Of a stretch of 64,000 nucleotides of DNA, positions 9,047 to 17,567 are shown in pieces. The notes below the pieces were generated by a model that was given only the letters and a program-made list of their open reading frames with translations, did no database searches and had not been told where the DNA came from. The DNA lies in NCBI RefSeq assembly GCF_001865675.1, contig NZ_CP011319.1, positions 62,001 to 126,000 on the forward strand, in the 5' to 3' direction. The stretch comes from Janthinobacterium sp. 1_2014MBL_MicDiv (lineage in GTDB: Bacteria > Pseudomonadota > Gammaproteobacteria > Burkholderiales > Burkholderiaceae_D). Both the position numbers and the translations under genes were made by a program. Position 1 is the stretch's first letter, and each line of letters opens with the position of its first letter.

Positions 9047-9739
9047 ATGTTCGGTAATTTCGACTTCGATGTCATCTCCCGCTCGTGGGTCTACCTGTTC
9101 CAGACCGGCATGGTGTTTACCCTGAAACTGACGGCGCTGTCCATGGTGGGCGGCATCGTGCTGGGCACCCTGCTGGCGCTGATGCGCCTGTCCAGCAACC
9201 GCATCCTGTCCGGCGTGGCGTCGAGCTATGTCAACCTGATACGCTCGATCCCGCTGGTGCTGGTGATCTTCTGGTTCTACTTCCTGGTGCCGTACATCGC
9301 CGCCTGGATCATCGGCGCCGCCGAGCCCGTGAAAGTGGGCGCGTTTTCCTCGGCGCTGATCACCTTCATCATGTTCGAGGCGGCCTACTATTGCGAGATC
9401 ATGCGCAGCGGCATACAGTCGATCCCGCGCGGCCAGGTATGGGCGGGCCAGGCGCTGGGCATGAACTACCGGCAAACCATGGGCAGCATCGTGCTGCCGC
9501 AGGCGTTCCGCAACATGATCCCCGTGCTGCTGACGCAAACCATCGTGCTGTTCCAGGACGTCTCGCTCGTGTACGTGCTGTCGATTCCCGATTTCGTCGG
9601 CGCCGCCTCGAAAATCGCGCAGCGCGACGGCCGCCTGGTGGAGATGTACGTGTTCGTCGCCGTCGTGTATTTCGTGCTGTGCTATGCCTTGTCGTTCCTG
9701 GTGAAACGCCTGCAAAAGCGCGTCGCCATCATTCGCTAA
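9047..9739 (+). CDS. gltK: Glutamate/aspartate ABC transporter permease
   Basis: A 230-residue second permease subunit, homologous to the preceding one. The EAA-type loop reads GIQSIPRGQVWAGQALGMNY. Hydrophobic segments at the N-terminus (VYLFQTGMVFTLKLTALSM) and C-terminus (VAVVYFVLCYALSFLV) frame the protein. Its ATG follows the gltJ stop after a single base and its ribosome site GGGAGG lies inside the end of gltJ, so translation is probably coupled. Confidence 0.92.
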   Translation: MFGNFDFDVISRSWVYLFQTGMVFTLKLTALSMVGGIVLGTLLALMRLSSNRILSGVASSYVNLIRSIPLVLVIFWFYFLVPYIAAWIIGAAEPVKVGAFSSALITFIMFEAAYYCEIMRSGIQSIPRGQVWAGQALGMNYRQTMGSIVLPQAFRNMIPVLLTQTIVLFQDVSLVYVLSIPDFVGAASKIAQRDGRLVEMYVFVAVVYFVLCYALSFLVKRLQKRVAIIR

Positions 9740-9780
9740 TCCATTCCAGCCTGATGCTCGGGAAAACAAGAAAGAAGACC

Positions 9781-10506
9781 ATGATTGAACTGAACAAAGT
9801 AAGCAAATGGTATGGCCAGTTTCAGGTGCTGACCGACTGCACCACGCAAGTGGCCAAGGGCGACGTGATGGTCATTTGCGGACCGTCCGGCTCCGGCAAG
9901 TCGACCCTGATCAAGACCGTCAACGGCCTCGAGCCGATCCAGCAGGGGCAGATCATCGTCGACGGCATCGCCGTCAACGACCCGAAAACGAATCTGTCGA
10001 AACTGCGCGCGCGCATCGGCATGGTGTTCCAGAATTTCGAGCTGTTCCCGCATTTGTCGATCCGCGAAAACCTCACCATCGGCCAGATCAAGGTGCTGGG
10101 CCGCAGCGCCGACGAAGCCAATGCCAAGGGCCTGAAATACCTGGACCGCGTGGGCCTGCTGTCGCAGCAGGACAAATTTCCCGGCCAGCTGTCGGGCGGC
10201 CAGCAGCAGCGCGTGGCGATCGCCCGCGCGCTGTCGATGGACCCGATCGCCATGCTGTTCGACGAACCGACATCGGCGCTCGACCCGGAAATGATCAACG
10301 AAGTGCTCGACGTGATGGTGGGCCTGGCGCAGGAAGGCATGACGATGATGGTCGTCACGCATGAAATGGGCTTTGCCAAGCGCGTGGCCAACCGCATCGT
10401 CTTCATGGACCAGGGCAAGATCATCGAGGATTGCAGCAAGGACGATTTCTTCAACACGACGCGTTCGGACCGCGCGCGCGATTTTCTCGCCAAAATCATC
10501 CATTAA
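9781..10506 (+). CDS. gltL: Glutamate/aspartate ABC transporter ATP-binding protein
   Basis: A 241-residue ATPase that powers the GltJK importer from the cytoplasmic face. Motifs in order: Walker A CGPSGSGKSTLIKTV, Q-loop MVFQNFELFPH, signature LSGGQQQRVAIARAL, Walker B IAMLFDEPTSALDPEM and switch histidine VVTHEMGF. Length is normal for the family. The ATG at 9781 gives MIELNKVSKWYG, the expected N-terminus; 41 bases separate it from gltK. The next gene begins 21 bases after the stop and may still be on the same transcript. Confidence 0.93.
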   Translation: MIELNKVSKWYGQFQVLTDCTTQVAKGDVMVICGPSGSGKSTLIKTVNGLEPIQQGQIIVDGIAVNDPKTNLSKLRARIGMVFQNFELFPHLSIRENLTIGQIKVLGRSADEANAKGLKYLDRVGLLSQQDKFPGQLSGGQQQRVAIARALSMDPIAMLFDEPTSALDPEMINEVLDVMVGLAQEGMTMMVVTHEMGFAKRVANRIVFMDQGKIIEDCSKDDFFNTTRSDRARDFLAKIIH

Positions 10507-10527
10507 TTTTTTATCTGTTGAACTGGA

Positions 10528-12006
10528 ATGACATTGAAATTGGTAATGCTGCCTGTACTGAAAAAAATGGCCGGCGCGATGCTGGCGCTGGGCTTCCTGG
10601 CACAGGCCCACGCGGCCGACAGGATCGCCGTCGACATCGCCCTGCGCGACGCCACCGTGATCGACGTTGCCGCCGGCCGCGCCATCACGGGACAATCCGT
10701 GCTGCTCAAGGGCGACAGCATCGTCGCCGTCGTCGATGACGCGCAGCTGCGAAGCTATGCGCCGAAGCGGACCATCCGCCTGCCCGGCAAATACCTGATG
10801 CCGGGCCTGTGGGACACGCATGTGCATTTCGGCGGCGGCCCCGAGCTGATCGACGAGAACAAGCAGCTGCTGCCGCTGTATCTGGCGCACGGCATCACCA
10901 CGGTGCGCGACTGCTCGGGCGACTTGCCCGACACGGTGCTGGCCTGGCGCCAGCAGATCAACGCGGGCCAGCTGCAGGGGCCGACGATTTTTACCTCCGG
11001 CGCCAAGCTGGAGGGCATCAAGCCGCTGTGGAAGGGCACCATCGAAGTGGGCACGCCGCAGGAAGTCACGCGCGCGCTCGACGGCCTGCAGGCGCAGCAC
11101 GTCGACTTCGTGAAGATCACGGAAAACACCCTGAAGCCGGAGCTGTACCTGGAAGCGCTGCGCCAGGCGCGCGAGCGCGGCATGCGCACCTCGGGGCATA
11201 TCCCCGTGCAGCTGACATTGGGACAGATGGCCGACGCGGGCCTGGGCACGATCGAGCACCAGTCCTACCTGCTGCGCGCCACCACGCCGCGCGAACAGGA
11301 ACTGACGGACCAGGTGGCCGCCGGCAAGCTGACGGGCAAGGAGGCGATGCGCGCAAGCGTGCAAAGCTATGACGAACCGACGGCGCGCAAGGCCTTCAGC
11401 TACCTGGCCGCGCGCGGCACGGCCATCGTGCCGACCCTGTGGGGTTCGCGCGTGACGGCTTACCTGGACCGCGAAGACCACACGCACGATCCGGCCCTGC
11501 AATACATCGGCAAGGGGCTGCGCGCCACTTACGACTGGCGCGTGCAGCGCGCCGCCAAGGATGGTCCGGAAGCCATCGCCCAGCGCCATGCGCAGTTCGA
11601 GCAATCGGCAAAGCTGCTGCCGATCTTGCAGCAGCAGGGCGTGAGCATCATCGCCGGCACCGATGCGGGCTTCCTCAATTCCTTCGACTATCCGGGACAG
11701 GCCCTGCACGATGAAATCGGCCTGTATGTGCAGTATGGGCTGACGCCGCAGCAAGCCTTGCAGTCGGCCGTCATCAACGGCCCCCGCTTCCTGGGCAAGC
11801 TGGAGCGCTACGGCAGCGTGGCGGCCGGCAAGGCGGCCGACCTGCTGGTGCTCGACGCCAACCCGCTGCAGGACATCGGCGCCACGCGCCAGATCCGCCT
11901 GGTGGTCAGCCGTGGCCACGTGTATGACCGCGCCGCGCTGGACCGGATGCTGGCCGATATCCGCGCCTGGGTGGCGAAGCAGGAGGCGCCGCCTGCCAAA
12001 TCCTGA
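10528..12006 (+). CDS. Exported amidohydrolase-family metal-dependent hydrolase
   Basis: A 492-residue amidohydrolase (imidazolonepropionase/prolidase-like branch) with an N-terminal signal peptide ending near AQAHA, so it probably acts in the periplasm. Metal ligands are visible: HxH in WDTHVHF (H98, H100), Lys196 in VKITENT as candidate carboxylated lysine, His224 (SGHIPV), His244 (IEHQSY) and Asp379 (AGTDAGF). Family members hydrolyse amide or ring C-N bonds, including dipeptides; the substrate here is unknown. The position just after gltIJKL hints that it releases acidic amino acids or processes their conjugates for uptake (inference). Start is uncertain: ATG 10528 was used, but 10546 or 10567 would also leave a signal peptide. 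A strong terminator follows. Confidence 0.8.
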   Translation: MTLKLVMLPVLKKMAGAMLALGFLAQAHAADRIAVDIALRDATVIDVAAGRAITGQSVLLKGDSIVAVVDDAQLRSYAPKRTIRLPGKYLMPGLWDTHVHFGGGPELIDENKQLLPLYLAHGITTVRDCSGDLPDTVLAWRQQINAGQLQGPTIFTSGAKLEGIKPLWKGTIEVGTPQEVTRALDGLQAQHVDFVKITENTLKPELYLEALRQARERGMRTSGHIPVQLTLGQMADAGLGTIEHQSYLLRATTPREQELTDQVAAGKLTGKEAMRASVQSYDEPTARKAFSYLAARGTAIVPTLWGSRVTAYLDREDHTHDPALQYIGKGLRATYDWRVQRAAKDGPEAIAQRHAQFEQSAKLLPILQQQGVSIIAGTDAGFLNSFDYPGQALHDEIGLYVQYGLTPQQALQSAVINGPRFLGKLERYGSVAAGKAADLLVLDANPLQDIGATRQIRLVVSRGHVYDRAALDRMLADIRAWVAKQEAPPAKS

Positions 12007-12028
12007 TGCGCATGCGCTCCTGATATGC

Positions 12029-12056
12029 AAAACGGCCAGCGCACACTGGCCGTTTT
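12029..12056. terminator. Bidirectional-type terminator hairpin after the amidohydrolase
   Basis: Perfect 11-bp inverted repeat AAAACGGCCAG / CTGGCCGTTTT with a 6-base loop. The A-run and T-run flank the GC-rich stem on either strand, as in bidirectional intrinsic terminators. It separates the gltIJKL-amidohydrolase unit from pyrC. Confidence 0.85.
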
Positions 12057-12157
12057 ACCGTCAGGGCGGCAGCGCATACGGGCTTTCCCGGCGGGCGAGG
12101 CGGCCCGGCGGCTGGTAAAATGGCGCTATTCGCAATGACCGCCTGAGAGCAGCCGCC

Positions 12158-13222
12158 ATGTCCACACCCGATCACACCCCGACCGCCGTTCCTTCGTCCA
12201 TCACCATCACCCGTCCAGACGACTGGCATCTGCACCTGCGCGACGGCGCCGTCATGGCCAGCGTGCTGCCGCACAGCGCGCGCCAGTTCGGCCGCGCCAT
12301 CGTCATGCCGAACCTGAAACCGCCCGTCACCACCACCGCCGACGCAGCCGCCTACCGCGAACGCATCCTGGCGGCCGTGCCGGAAGGCGTGAACTTCGAC
12401 CCGCTGATGGTGCTGTACCTGACGAACAACACCTCGCCCGATGAAATCCGCCGCGCGCAGGACAGCGGCATCGTGCAAGCCGTGAAACTGTATCCGGCCG
12501 GCGCCACCACCAATTCCGATGCGGGCGTGACGGACCTGAAAAACTGCTACAAGGTGCTGGAAGTGATGCAGGAAGTGGGCATGCCCTTCCTCGTGCACGG
12601 CGAAGTGACGGACCCGGAAATCGACATTTTCGACCGCGAAGCCGTCTTCATCGAACGCGTGATGCGTCCGCTGCGCAGCGCCTTCCCGGCCCTGTCCGTC
12701 GTATTCGAGCACATCACCACCAAGGACGCGGCGCAGTACGTGGCCGAAGCGGAAGGCCCGATCGCCGCCACCATCACGGCGCATCACCTGCTGTACAACC
12801 GCAACGAGATCTTCAAGGGCGGCATCCGCCCGCATTACTACTGCCTGCCGATTCTCAAGCGCGAAGAGCACCGCCTGGCGCTGATGACGGCCGCCGCCAG
12901 CGGCGACGAACGCTTCTTCCTCGGCACAGATTCGGCGCCGCACGCGCAAGGCGCCAAGGAAATGGCTTGCGGCTGCGCCGGCTGCTACACGGCCCTGCAC
13001 GCGATGGAAATGTATGCCGAGGCGTTCGAGCGCGCCGGCGCGCTCGACAAGCTGGAAGCGTTTGCCAGCTTCCACGGCCCGGCCTTCTATGGCGTGGCGC
13101 GCAACACGGACACCATCACCCTGAAGCGTGAAAGCTGGACCCTGCCAGCCTCTCTGCCGCTGGGCGACAGCCATGTCATTCCGCTCAATGCCGGCGAGCA
13201 GATCAACTGGAAAATGGTGTAA
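12158..13222 (+). CDS. pyrC: Dihydroorotase
   Basis: A 354-residue class II dihydroorotase that cyclises N-carbamoyl-aspartate to dihydroorotate in pyrimidine synthesis. The zinc site is complete: H24/H26 in DDWHLHLRDG, carboxylated Lys110 in VKLYPAGATT, His147 (LVHGEV), His185 (FEHITT) and catalytic Asp258 in LGTDSAPH. Length matches E. coli PyrC. A possible -10 TAAAAT lies near 12116-12121. DUF3025 begins 7 bases after the stop, suggesting co-transcription. Confidence 0.95.
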   Translation: MSTPDHTPTAVPSSITITRPDDWHLHLRDGAVMASVLPHSARQFGRAIVMPNLKPPVTTTADAAAYRERILAAVPEGVNFDPLMVLYLTNNTSPDEIRRAQDSGIVQAVKLYPAGATTNSDAGVTDLKNCYKVLEVMQEVGMPFLVHGEVTDPEIDIFDREAVFIERVMRPLRSAFPALSVVFEHITTKDAAQYVAEAEGPIAATITAHHLLYNRNEIFKGGIRPHYYCLPILKREEHRLALMTAAASGDERFFLGTDSAPHAQGAKEMACGCAGCYTALHAMEMYAEAFERAGALDKLEAFASFHGPAFYGVARNTDTITLKRESWTLPASLPLGDSHVIPLNAGEQINWKMV

Positions 13223-13229
13223 GCGCTTC

Positions 13230-14033
13230 ATGCTGCCATCGATAGACTGGACCCGCCCCTGGTATGCCACGGTGCTGCCGGCGCGACGGCAGCTGGACCT
13301 GCAGCGCGACACGGTCATCGCCGCGCTGAACGGGCAGGCGCGGGCGCTGGACTTGCGCAATCCATCGGGCTTGCCGCTGGCCTTCGTGCCGCAAAGCGAG
13401 CTGCCCGAAGGCGTCGCGTATGAAGAATTCATCGGCGCCACGGGCGGCGTGCCCACGCGCGACAATCTGCATGACTTTTTCAATGCGCTCGTATGGCTGA
13501 CCTTCCCGCGCATCAAGCGGCAGCTGAATGCCTTGCAGGCGGCGCAGATCGCCCTGTCCGGCGTCGGCAAGTCGCGTGGCCCGGCACGCGACGGCGCCAC
13601 CATTTTCGATGAAAATTCGGCCTTGCTGGTGCTGCGCGACAGCGATGCGGGGCGCGCGCTGGAAGCGACGTTGCGCGGACACGACTGGCGCGGCGCCTTC
13701 ATCGCGCAGCGCGGCAAGTTTGGCGCCGGCGGCGACGCCGAAGTCTGCCTGTTCGGCCACGCGCTGATGGAAAAACTGGTGGCGCCGTACAAGGCCATCA
13801 CGGCGCACGCGCGCGTGATCTTTGCCGGCGACGCCTACTTCGCGCTCGACGATGCGGCGCGGCGCGCCTGGCTCGACGAGCGCGTGGCGCAGGACCTGGC
13901 CAGCGGCGGCCTGACGACGGCCGATTTTACGCCGCTGCCCGTGCTGGGCCTGCCCGGCTGGAGCGAAGGCCAGGACGACGATTTTTACAATGACGCTACG
14001 GTGTTTCGTCCGAAACGCAAGGCGTCAACTTAA
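13230..14033 (+). CDS. DUF3025 domain protein
   Basis: A 267-residue protein of the DUF3025 family, of unknown biochemical function and common in Burkholderiales. Recognisable blocks are WTRPWYATVLPARR at the N-terminus, the GGVPTRDNLHDFFNALVWLTFPRIK region (two parts of the domain centre) and the closing LPVLGLPGWSEGQDD...FRP tail. No signal peptide or membrane segment is seen. ATG 13230 lies 8 bases past the pyrC stop; an upstream extension would overlap pyrC. The tight spacing to pyrC implies one transcript. Confidence 0.8.
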   Translation: MLPSIDWTRPWYATVLPARRQLDLQRDTVIAALNGQARALDLRNPSGLPLAFVPQSELPEGVAYEEFIGATGGVPTRDNLHDFFNALVWLTFPRIKRQLNALQAAQIALSGVGKSRGPARDGATIFDENSALLVLRDSDAGRALEATLRGHDWRGAFIAQRGKFGAGGDAEVCLFGHALMEKLVAPYKAITAHARVIFAGDAYFALDDAARRAWLDERVAQDLASGGLTTADFTPLPVLGLPGWSEGQDDDFYNDATVFRPKRKAST

Positions 14034-14067
14034 CGCATGCCGCCGCGGCGGCCAAAGGGATCGATGC

Positions 14068-15057
14068 ATGGATAAGGTGATACGCTGGGGCATCCTCGGC
14101 ACGGGCAAGATAGCGCGCGCAATGGCCATCGGCTTGCGCGATGCGCCGGGTGCGCAACTGGTGGCGGTGGCCTCGCGCAGCGATGCCGGCGCGCTGGCCT
14201 TCGGCGCCGAATTCGGCATCGAACGCTGCCACGGTTCGTACCAGGCGCTGGCCGACGACGCGGACGTGGACGTGATCTACATCGCCACGCCGCACACCCT
14301 GCATGCGGAAAATGCGCTGATGTGCCTGGCCGCCGGCAAGCACGTCGTGTGCGAAAAGCCGTTCACCATGAATGCGCGCGAAGCGCAGGCCGTGGTCGAC
14401 ATGGCGCGCGAGAAAAAGCTGTTCCTGATGGAAGCCATGTGGAGCCGCTTCCTGCCGGCCGTGCAGGAAGCCAAACGCATCATCGCCAGCGGCGAAATCG
14501 GCGTGCCGCAGCAGGTGCAGGCCGATATCGGCTTTGTCGCCAGCTTCCCGCCCGAGCACCGCATGTTCAATCCTGAATTGGGCGGCGGCGCGCTGCTCGA
14601 CGTGGGCATCTATCCGCTGTCGATGGCGGCCTTCTTCCTCGGACCCGTGTCGGCCGTGCAGGCGCTGGCCGAGATGGGCGCCACCGGCGTCGATGAGCAA
14701 GTCGTCTTCTCGCTGCTGCATGCTGGCGGCGGCACCTCGTCCTGCGCCTGCAGCCTGCACGCGCTGACGCCGACGGAAATGACGATTTCCTGCAGCCTGG
14801 GGCGCATCCGCCTGCCCAACCGTTTTTACAAGCCCGATTCCTTGATCGTCGAAGCGATGGACGGCGAACGCCGCGTGGTCGCCGCGCCCTGCCTGGGCAA
14901 TGGCTACACGCACGAAGCGCTGGAAGCGATGCGCTGCATCCGCGCCGGCCTGCTGGAAAGCCCCGTCATGCCGCACGCCGACAGCGTGGCGCTGATGCAT
15001 AATCTGGACACCATGCGCGGCCAGATCGGCCTCGTTTACAGCGCCGACCAGGCGTAA
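14068..15057 (+). CDS. Gfo/Idh/MocA-family NAD(P)-dependent oxidoreductase
   Basis: A 329-residue dehydrogenase. The N-terminal Rossmann fold is marked by WGILGTGKIARAMA and the cofactor/substrate motif CEKPFTMNA (EKP). The C-terminal half is the usual alpha/beta substrate domain, with the GGGALLDVGIYPLSMAAFFL block. Members oxidise or reduce sugars, trans-dihydrodiols or related compounds; this one resembles the dihydrodiol-dehydrogenase-like branch, but the substrate cannot be named. Ribosome site AAAGGGA precedes ATG 14068. The MFS gene starts 11 bases after the stop, so transport and oxidation of one compound may be linked (inference). Confidence 0.85.
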   Translation: MDKVIRWGILGTGKIARAMAIGLRDAPGAQLVAVASRSDAGALAFGAEFGIERCHGSYQALADDADVDVIYIATPHTLHAENALMCLAAGKHVVCEKPFTMNAREAQAVVDMAREKKLFLMEAMWSRFLPAVQEAKRIIASGEIGVPQQVQADIGFVASFPPEHRMFNPELGGGALLDVGIYPLSMAAFFLGPVSAVQALAEMGATGVDEQVVFSLLHAGGGTSSCACSLHALTPTEMTISCSLGRIRLPNRFYKPDSLIVEAMDGERRVVAAPCLGNGYTHEALEAMRCIRAGLLESPVMPHADSVALMHNLDTMRGQIGLVYSADQA

Positions 15058-15068
15058 TCAGGAACCCC

Positions 15069-16283
15069 ATGACATTGCCCTCATCCCGTCCCAGCCTGAA
15101 AACCGTCCTGATCGCCAGCGGCGTCGTCCTGACCCTGGCGATGGGCGTGCGCCATGGCCTGGGCTTCTGGATGCAGCCGATTTCGCAAGCCAATGGCTGG
15201 ACGCGCGAAACGTATTCGCTGGCGCTGGCCATGCAAAACCTGATGTGGGGCGTCTTCGGCCCGTTCGCCGGCATGGCGGCCGACCGCTTCGGCACCATGC
15301 GCGTCGTCATCGTCGGCGCCATCAGCTACATGGCCGGCCTCGTGTGGATGGCGCTCGTCACGCAGCCCACGCTGTTCATTGTCGGCTCGGGCATCTTCAT
15401 CGGCCTGGCGCTGGCCTGCACGGCGTTTGGCGCCATCAGCGGCATCATCGGCCGCAGCGCACCGCCCGAGCAGCGTTCGTGGGCCTTCGGCATCTCGTCG
15501 GCGGCCGGCTCGTTTGGCCAGTTCCTGATGATGCCGGTCGAGCAGCAACTGATTTCCGCCGTGGGCTGGCAAAACGCCTTTTACGTGCTGGCCGCGCTGG
15601 TGCTGCTGGCCATGATCCCGATGGCCTTTTACCTGCGCGAGCCGCCCGTTACGCACGCCAGCGGTCCGCAGCAAAGCGTCGGCGCCGCCTTCAGCGAAGC
15701 CGTCGCCAGCCGCTCTTTCTGGCTGCTGCTGGCGGGGTATTTCGTGTGCGGCTTCCAGCTGGTGTTCATCGGCGTGCACTTGCCGGCCTACCTGAAGGAC
15801 CAGGGCCTGATGAATCCGAATATCGCCGTCACGGCGCTGGCGCTGATCGGCCTGTTCAATATCGTCGGCTCCTACTACGCGGGCAAGCTGGGCGGAAAAA
15901 TCGCCAAGCGCTATCTGCTGTCGGCCATCTACGTGGCCCGCGCGGTGGTCATCACGCTGTTCCTGCTGGCGCCCTTGTCGTCATGGTCGGTGTACCTGTT
16001 CGCCGCCGGCATGGGCGTGCTGTGGCTGTCGACCGTGCCGCTGACGAATGGCATCATCGCCGGCATCTTCGGCGTGAAGCACCTGTCGATGCTGGCCGGC
16101 ATGGTGTTTTTCTCGCACCAGGTGGGCAGTTTTCTCGGTGCATGGCTGGGCGGCTACCTGTACGAGCACCAGGGCACGTACCACGCCGTGTGGATGATCA
16201 CCATCGGCCTGGGCTTGCTGGCCGCGCTGATCAACCTGCCGATCGACGAGCGCGCCGTCAAGCGCGCGGCGGTGGCGGCGTAA
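15069..16283 (+). CDS. MFS transporter, 12 membrane segments
   Basis: A 404-residue major facilitator superfamily permease in the inner membrane. The loop between helices 2 and 3 reads GMAADRFGTMRVV, the MFS signature, and a second copy-like motif GGKIAKRYLL follows the central loop. The hydrophobicity pattern suggests 12 segments. It resembles the monocarboxylate/oxalate-formate antiporter branch. It lies directly behind the Gfo/Idh/MocA gene and its stop overlaps the start of the next small gene (TAATG). Substrate unknown. Confidence 0.85.
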   Translation: MTLPSSRPSLKTVLIASGVVLTLAMGVRHGLGFWMQPISQANGWTRETYSLALAMQNLMWGVFGPFAGMAADRFGTMRVVIVGAISYMAGLVWMALVTQPTLFIVGSGIFIGLALACTAFGAISGIIGRSAPPEQRSWAFGISSAAGSFGQFLMMPVEQQLISAVGWQNAFYVLAALVLLAMIPMAFYLREPPVTHASGPQQSVGAAFSEAVASRSFWLLLAGYFVCGFQLVFIGVHLPAYLKDQGLMNPNIAVTALALIGLFNIVGSYYAGKLGGKIAKRYLLSAIYVARAVVITLFLLAPLSSWSVYLFAAGMGVLWLSTVPLTNGIIAGIFGVKHLSMLAGMVFFSHQVGSFLGAWLGGYLYEHQGTYHAVWMITIGLGLLAALINLPIDERAVKRAAVAA

Positions 16284-16408
16284 TGGGCAGCTGGCGCGCG
16301 TGGCTGTGGCGCCTGCTGGGCGCCGCGCTGCTGGCCATCGTCTTCATGGCGTATCTGCGGCCCGATTTCATGCTCGACCTGGCGAATCGCTTCTGGATGT
16401 GCATGTAG
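16283..16408 (+). CDS. 41-residue single-span membrane protein, translation-coupled to the MFS gene
   Basis: A short frame beginning MGSWRAWLWRLLGAALLAIV, with one hydrophobic segment (residues ~8-24), positive residues before it, and a tail ...DLANRFWMCM. The start codon overlaps the MFS stop (TAATG), a classic coupling arrangement. The tail ends in Cys-Met. Codon usage is GC3-rich like its neighbours. Function unknown; it could be a small partner of the transporter. It is the last frame before the repeat region. Confidence 0.6.
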   Translation: MGSWRAWLWRLLGAALLAIVFMAYLRPDFMLDLANRFWMCM

Positions 16409-16455
16409 GCTGCGCGGACGCAAGGTCGATTGCGAAAAGCCGGCTTATGCTGGAA

Positions 16456-16771
16456 GTCGGATTACGCCACGCTAATCCGACCTACCCGACCTGCCGCCGC
16501 ATATGTGCGTAGGTCGGATTAGGCCGAAAGGCCGTAATCCGACAACACCGGGAACCAAGAAAAGCCATAGCGATTAGGCCGCAAGGCCGTAATCCGACAA
16601 CACCCGGAAACAAGCAATGCCAATAGTGTGCAGGCCGTAGGCCGTAATCCGACAACACCGGGAACCAAGAAGAGCCATAGCGATTAGGCCACAAGGCCGT
16701 AATCCGACAACACCCGGAAACAAGCAATGCCAATAGTGTGTAGGCCGCAAGGCCGTAATCCGACAACACCC
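16456..16771 (+). repeat. Left REP array (five units plus inverted palindrome pair)
   Basis: Units begin at 16521, 16576, 16632, 16686 and 16742, with period 54-56 bp. Each contains the hairpin core GGCCG(T/CA/AA)AGGCCG, the common block GTAATCCGACAACACC and a variable tail. Tails alternate: type A (GGGAACCAAGAA...CCATAGCGATT) after units 1 and 3, and type B (CGGAAACAAGCAATGCCAAT...) after units 2 and 4. The last unit is cut by the RAYT start. This fills the non-coding stretch between the 41-residue gene and the RAYT gene. Confidence 0.9.
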
Positions 16772-16779
16772 ATGAAACT

Positions 16780-17271
16780 ATGCGATACCGACGCGCATTC
16801 CAGCCAGGCGGCAGCTTTTTTTTCACGGTGGTGACGGCACACCGCCGGCCCGTTTTTGCTACTGCCACTGCCGTGGATTTTCTGCGGCACGCTTTCCGCA
16901 CCGTACGCCATAAACGGCCATTCAATATCGACGCTATCGTTATCCTGCCCGATCACCTGCATTGCATCTGGACCCTGCCTGAAGGCGATGCCGATTTCAT
17001 GACGCGCTGGAGGCTGATCAAGACATGGTTCAGCAAGCATGCAGGCATTAAAGATACTTGGCAGCACCGCTTCTGGGAGCATGTGCTCCGCGACGGACGC
17101 GACCTCGCCAATCATGTCGATTACATCCATTACAACCCGGTCAAGCATGGTTTGGTGGAGCAAGTCATCGATTGGCCGTATTCCAGTTTTCATCGGTATT
17201 TAAAGCAGGGATGGTGTGCCGCGGATTGGGGCGGGGAGGGCGTGGACGTGGCGGGTATTGGGCGGGAGTGA
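16780..17271 (+). CDS. REP-associated tyrosine transposase (RAYT, Y1/IS200-like)
   Basis: A 163-residue single-strand DNA transposase-like enzyme that cuts and joins REP hairpins through a tyrosine-DNA link. It shows the HUH motif as H59-L-H61 in LPDHLHCIW and the catalytic tyrosine motif YIHYNPVKHGL starting at Tyr115, plus the family end WPYSSFHRYLKQGW. Length is normal. ATG 16780 lies 8 bases inside the end of the left array, with no good ribosome site; an ATG at 16772 is out of frame. Base composition is lower in GC than its neighbours. It looks intact and potentially active. Confidence 0.92.
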   Translation: MRYRRAFQPGGSFFFTVVTAHRRPVFATATAVDFLRHAFRTVRHKRPFNIDAIVILPDHLHCIWTLPEGDADFMTRWRLIKTWFSKHAGIKDTWQHRFWEHVLRDGRDLANHVDYIHYNPVKHGLVEQVIDWPYSSFHRYLKQGWCAADWGGEGVDVAGIGRE

Positions 17272-17288
17272 GCAGCGCCAACAATGTT

Positions 17289-17548
17289 GTCGGATTACGC
17301 TACGCTAATCCGACCTACCCGACCTAACGTTGCGTATTTGCGTAGGTCGGATTAGGCCGTAGGCCGTAATCCGACAACACCCGGAAACAAGCAATGCCAA
17401 TAGTGTGCAGGCCGTAGGCCGTAATCCGACAACACCCGGAAACAAGCAATGCCAATAGTGCGTAGGCCGTAGGCCGTAATCCGACAACACCCGGAAACAA
17501 GCAATGCCAATAGTGTGCAGGCTGTAGGCCGTAATCCGACAACACCCG
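17289..17548 (+). repeat. Right REP array (four units at an exact 55-bp period)
   Basis: After an inverted palindrome pair (17289-17353), units start at 17354, 17409, 17464 and 17519, exactly 55 bp apart and nearly identical, all with the type B tail. The last is truncated after CGACAACACCC. Greater uniformity than the left array points to recent tandem amplification. The array ends ~20 bp before the recG stop codon, so it lies in the 3' region of recG. Confidence 0.9.
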
Positions 17549-17567
17549 TCAATCGGCAATACCAGAT

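Larger units (their letters stand above)
16456..17548 (+). mobile_element. REP/RAYT element: transposase gene flanked by two REP arrays
   Basis: A RAYT gene (16780-17271) sits between two similarly built repeat arrays. Each flank starts with an inverted pair: a palindrome GTCGGATTACGC(C/T)ACGC..TAATCCGAC (left 16456-16481, right 17289-17314) followed by GTAGGTCGGATTAGGCCG. Each then continues as head-to-tail units of 54-56 bp that begin with AGGCCG and run to CGACAACACC. Both flanks read in the same direction. Such arrangements are made by domesticated IS200/IS605-like enzymes acting on REP hairpins. No target-site duplication is expected for this family and none was seen. Confidence 0.85.

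Noticed and set aside
17354..17548. Regularly spaced repeats resembling a CRISPR array
   Set aside because: The whole 55-bp unit is repeated, with no unique spacers, and a RAYT gene rather than cas genes is adjacent.
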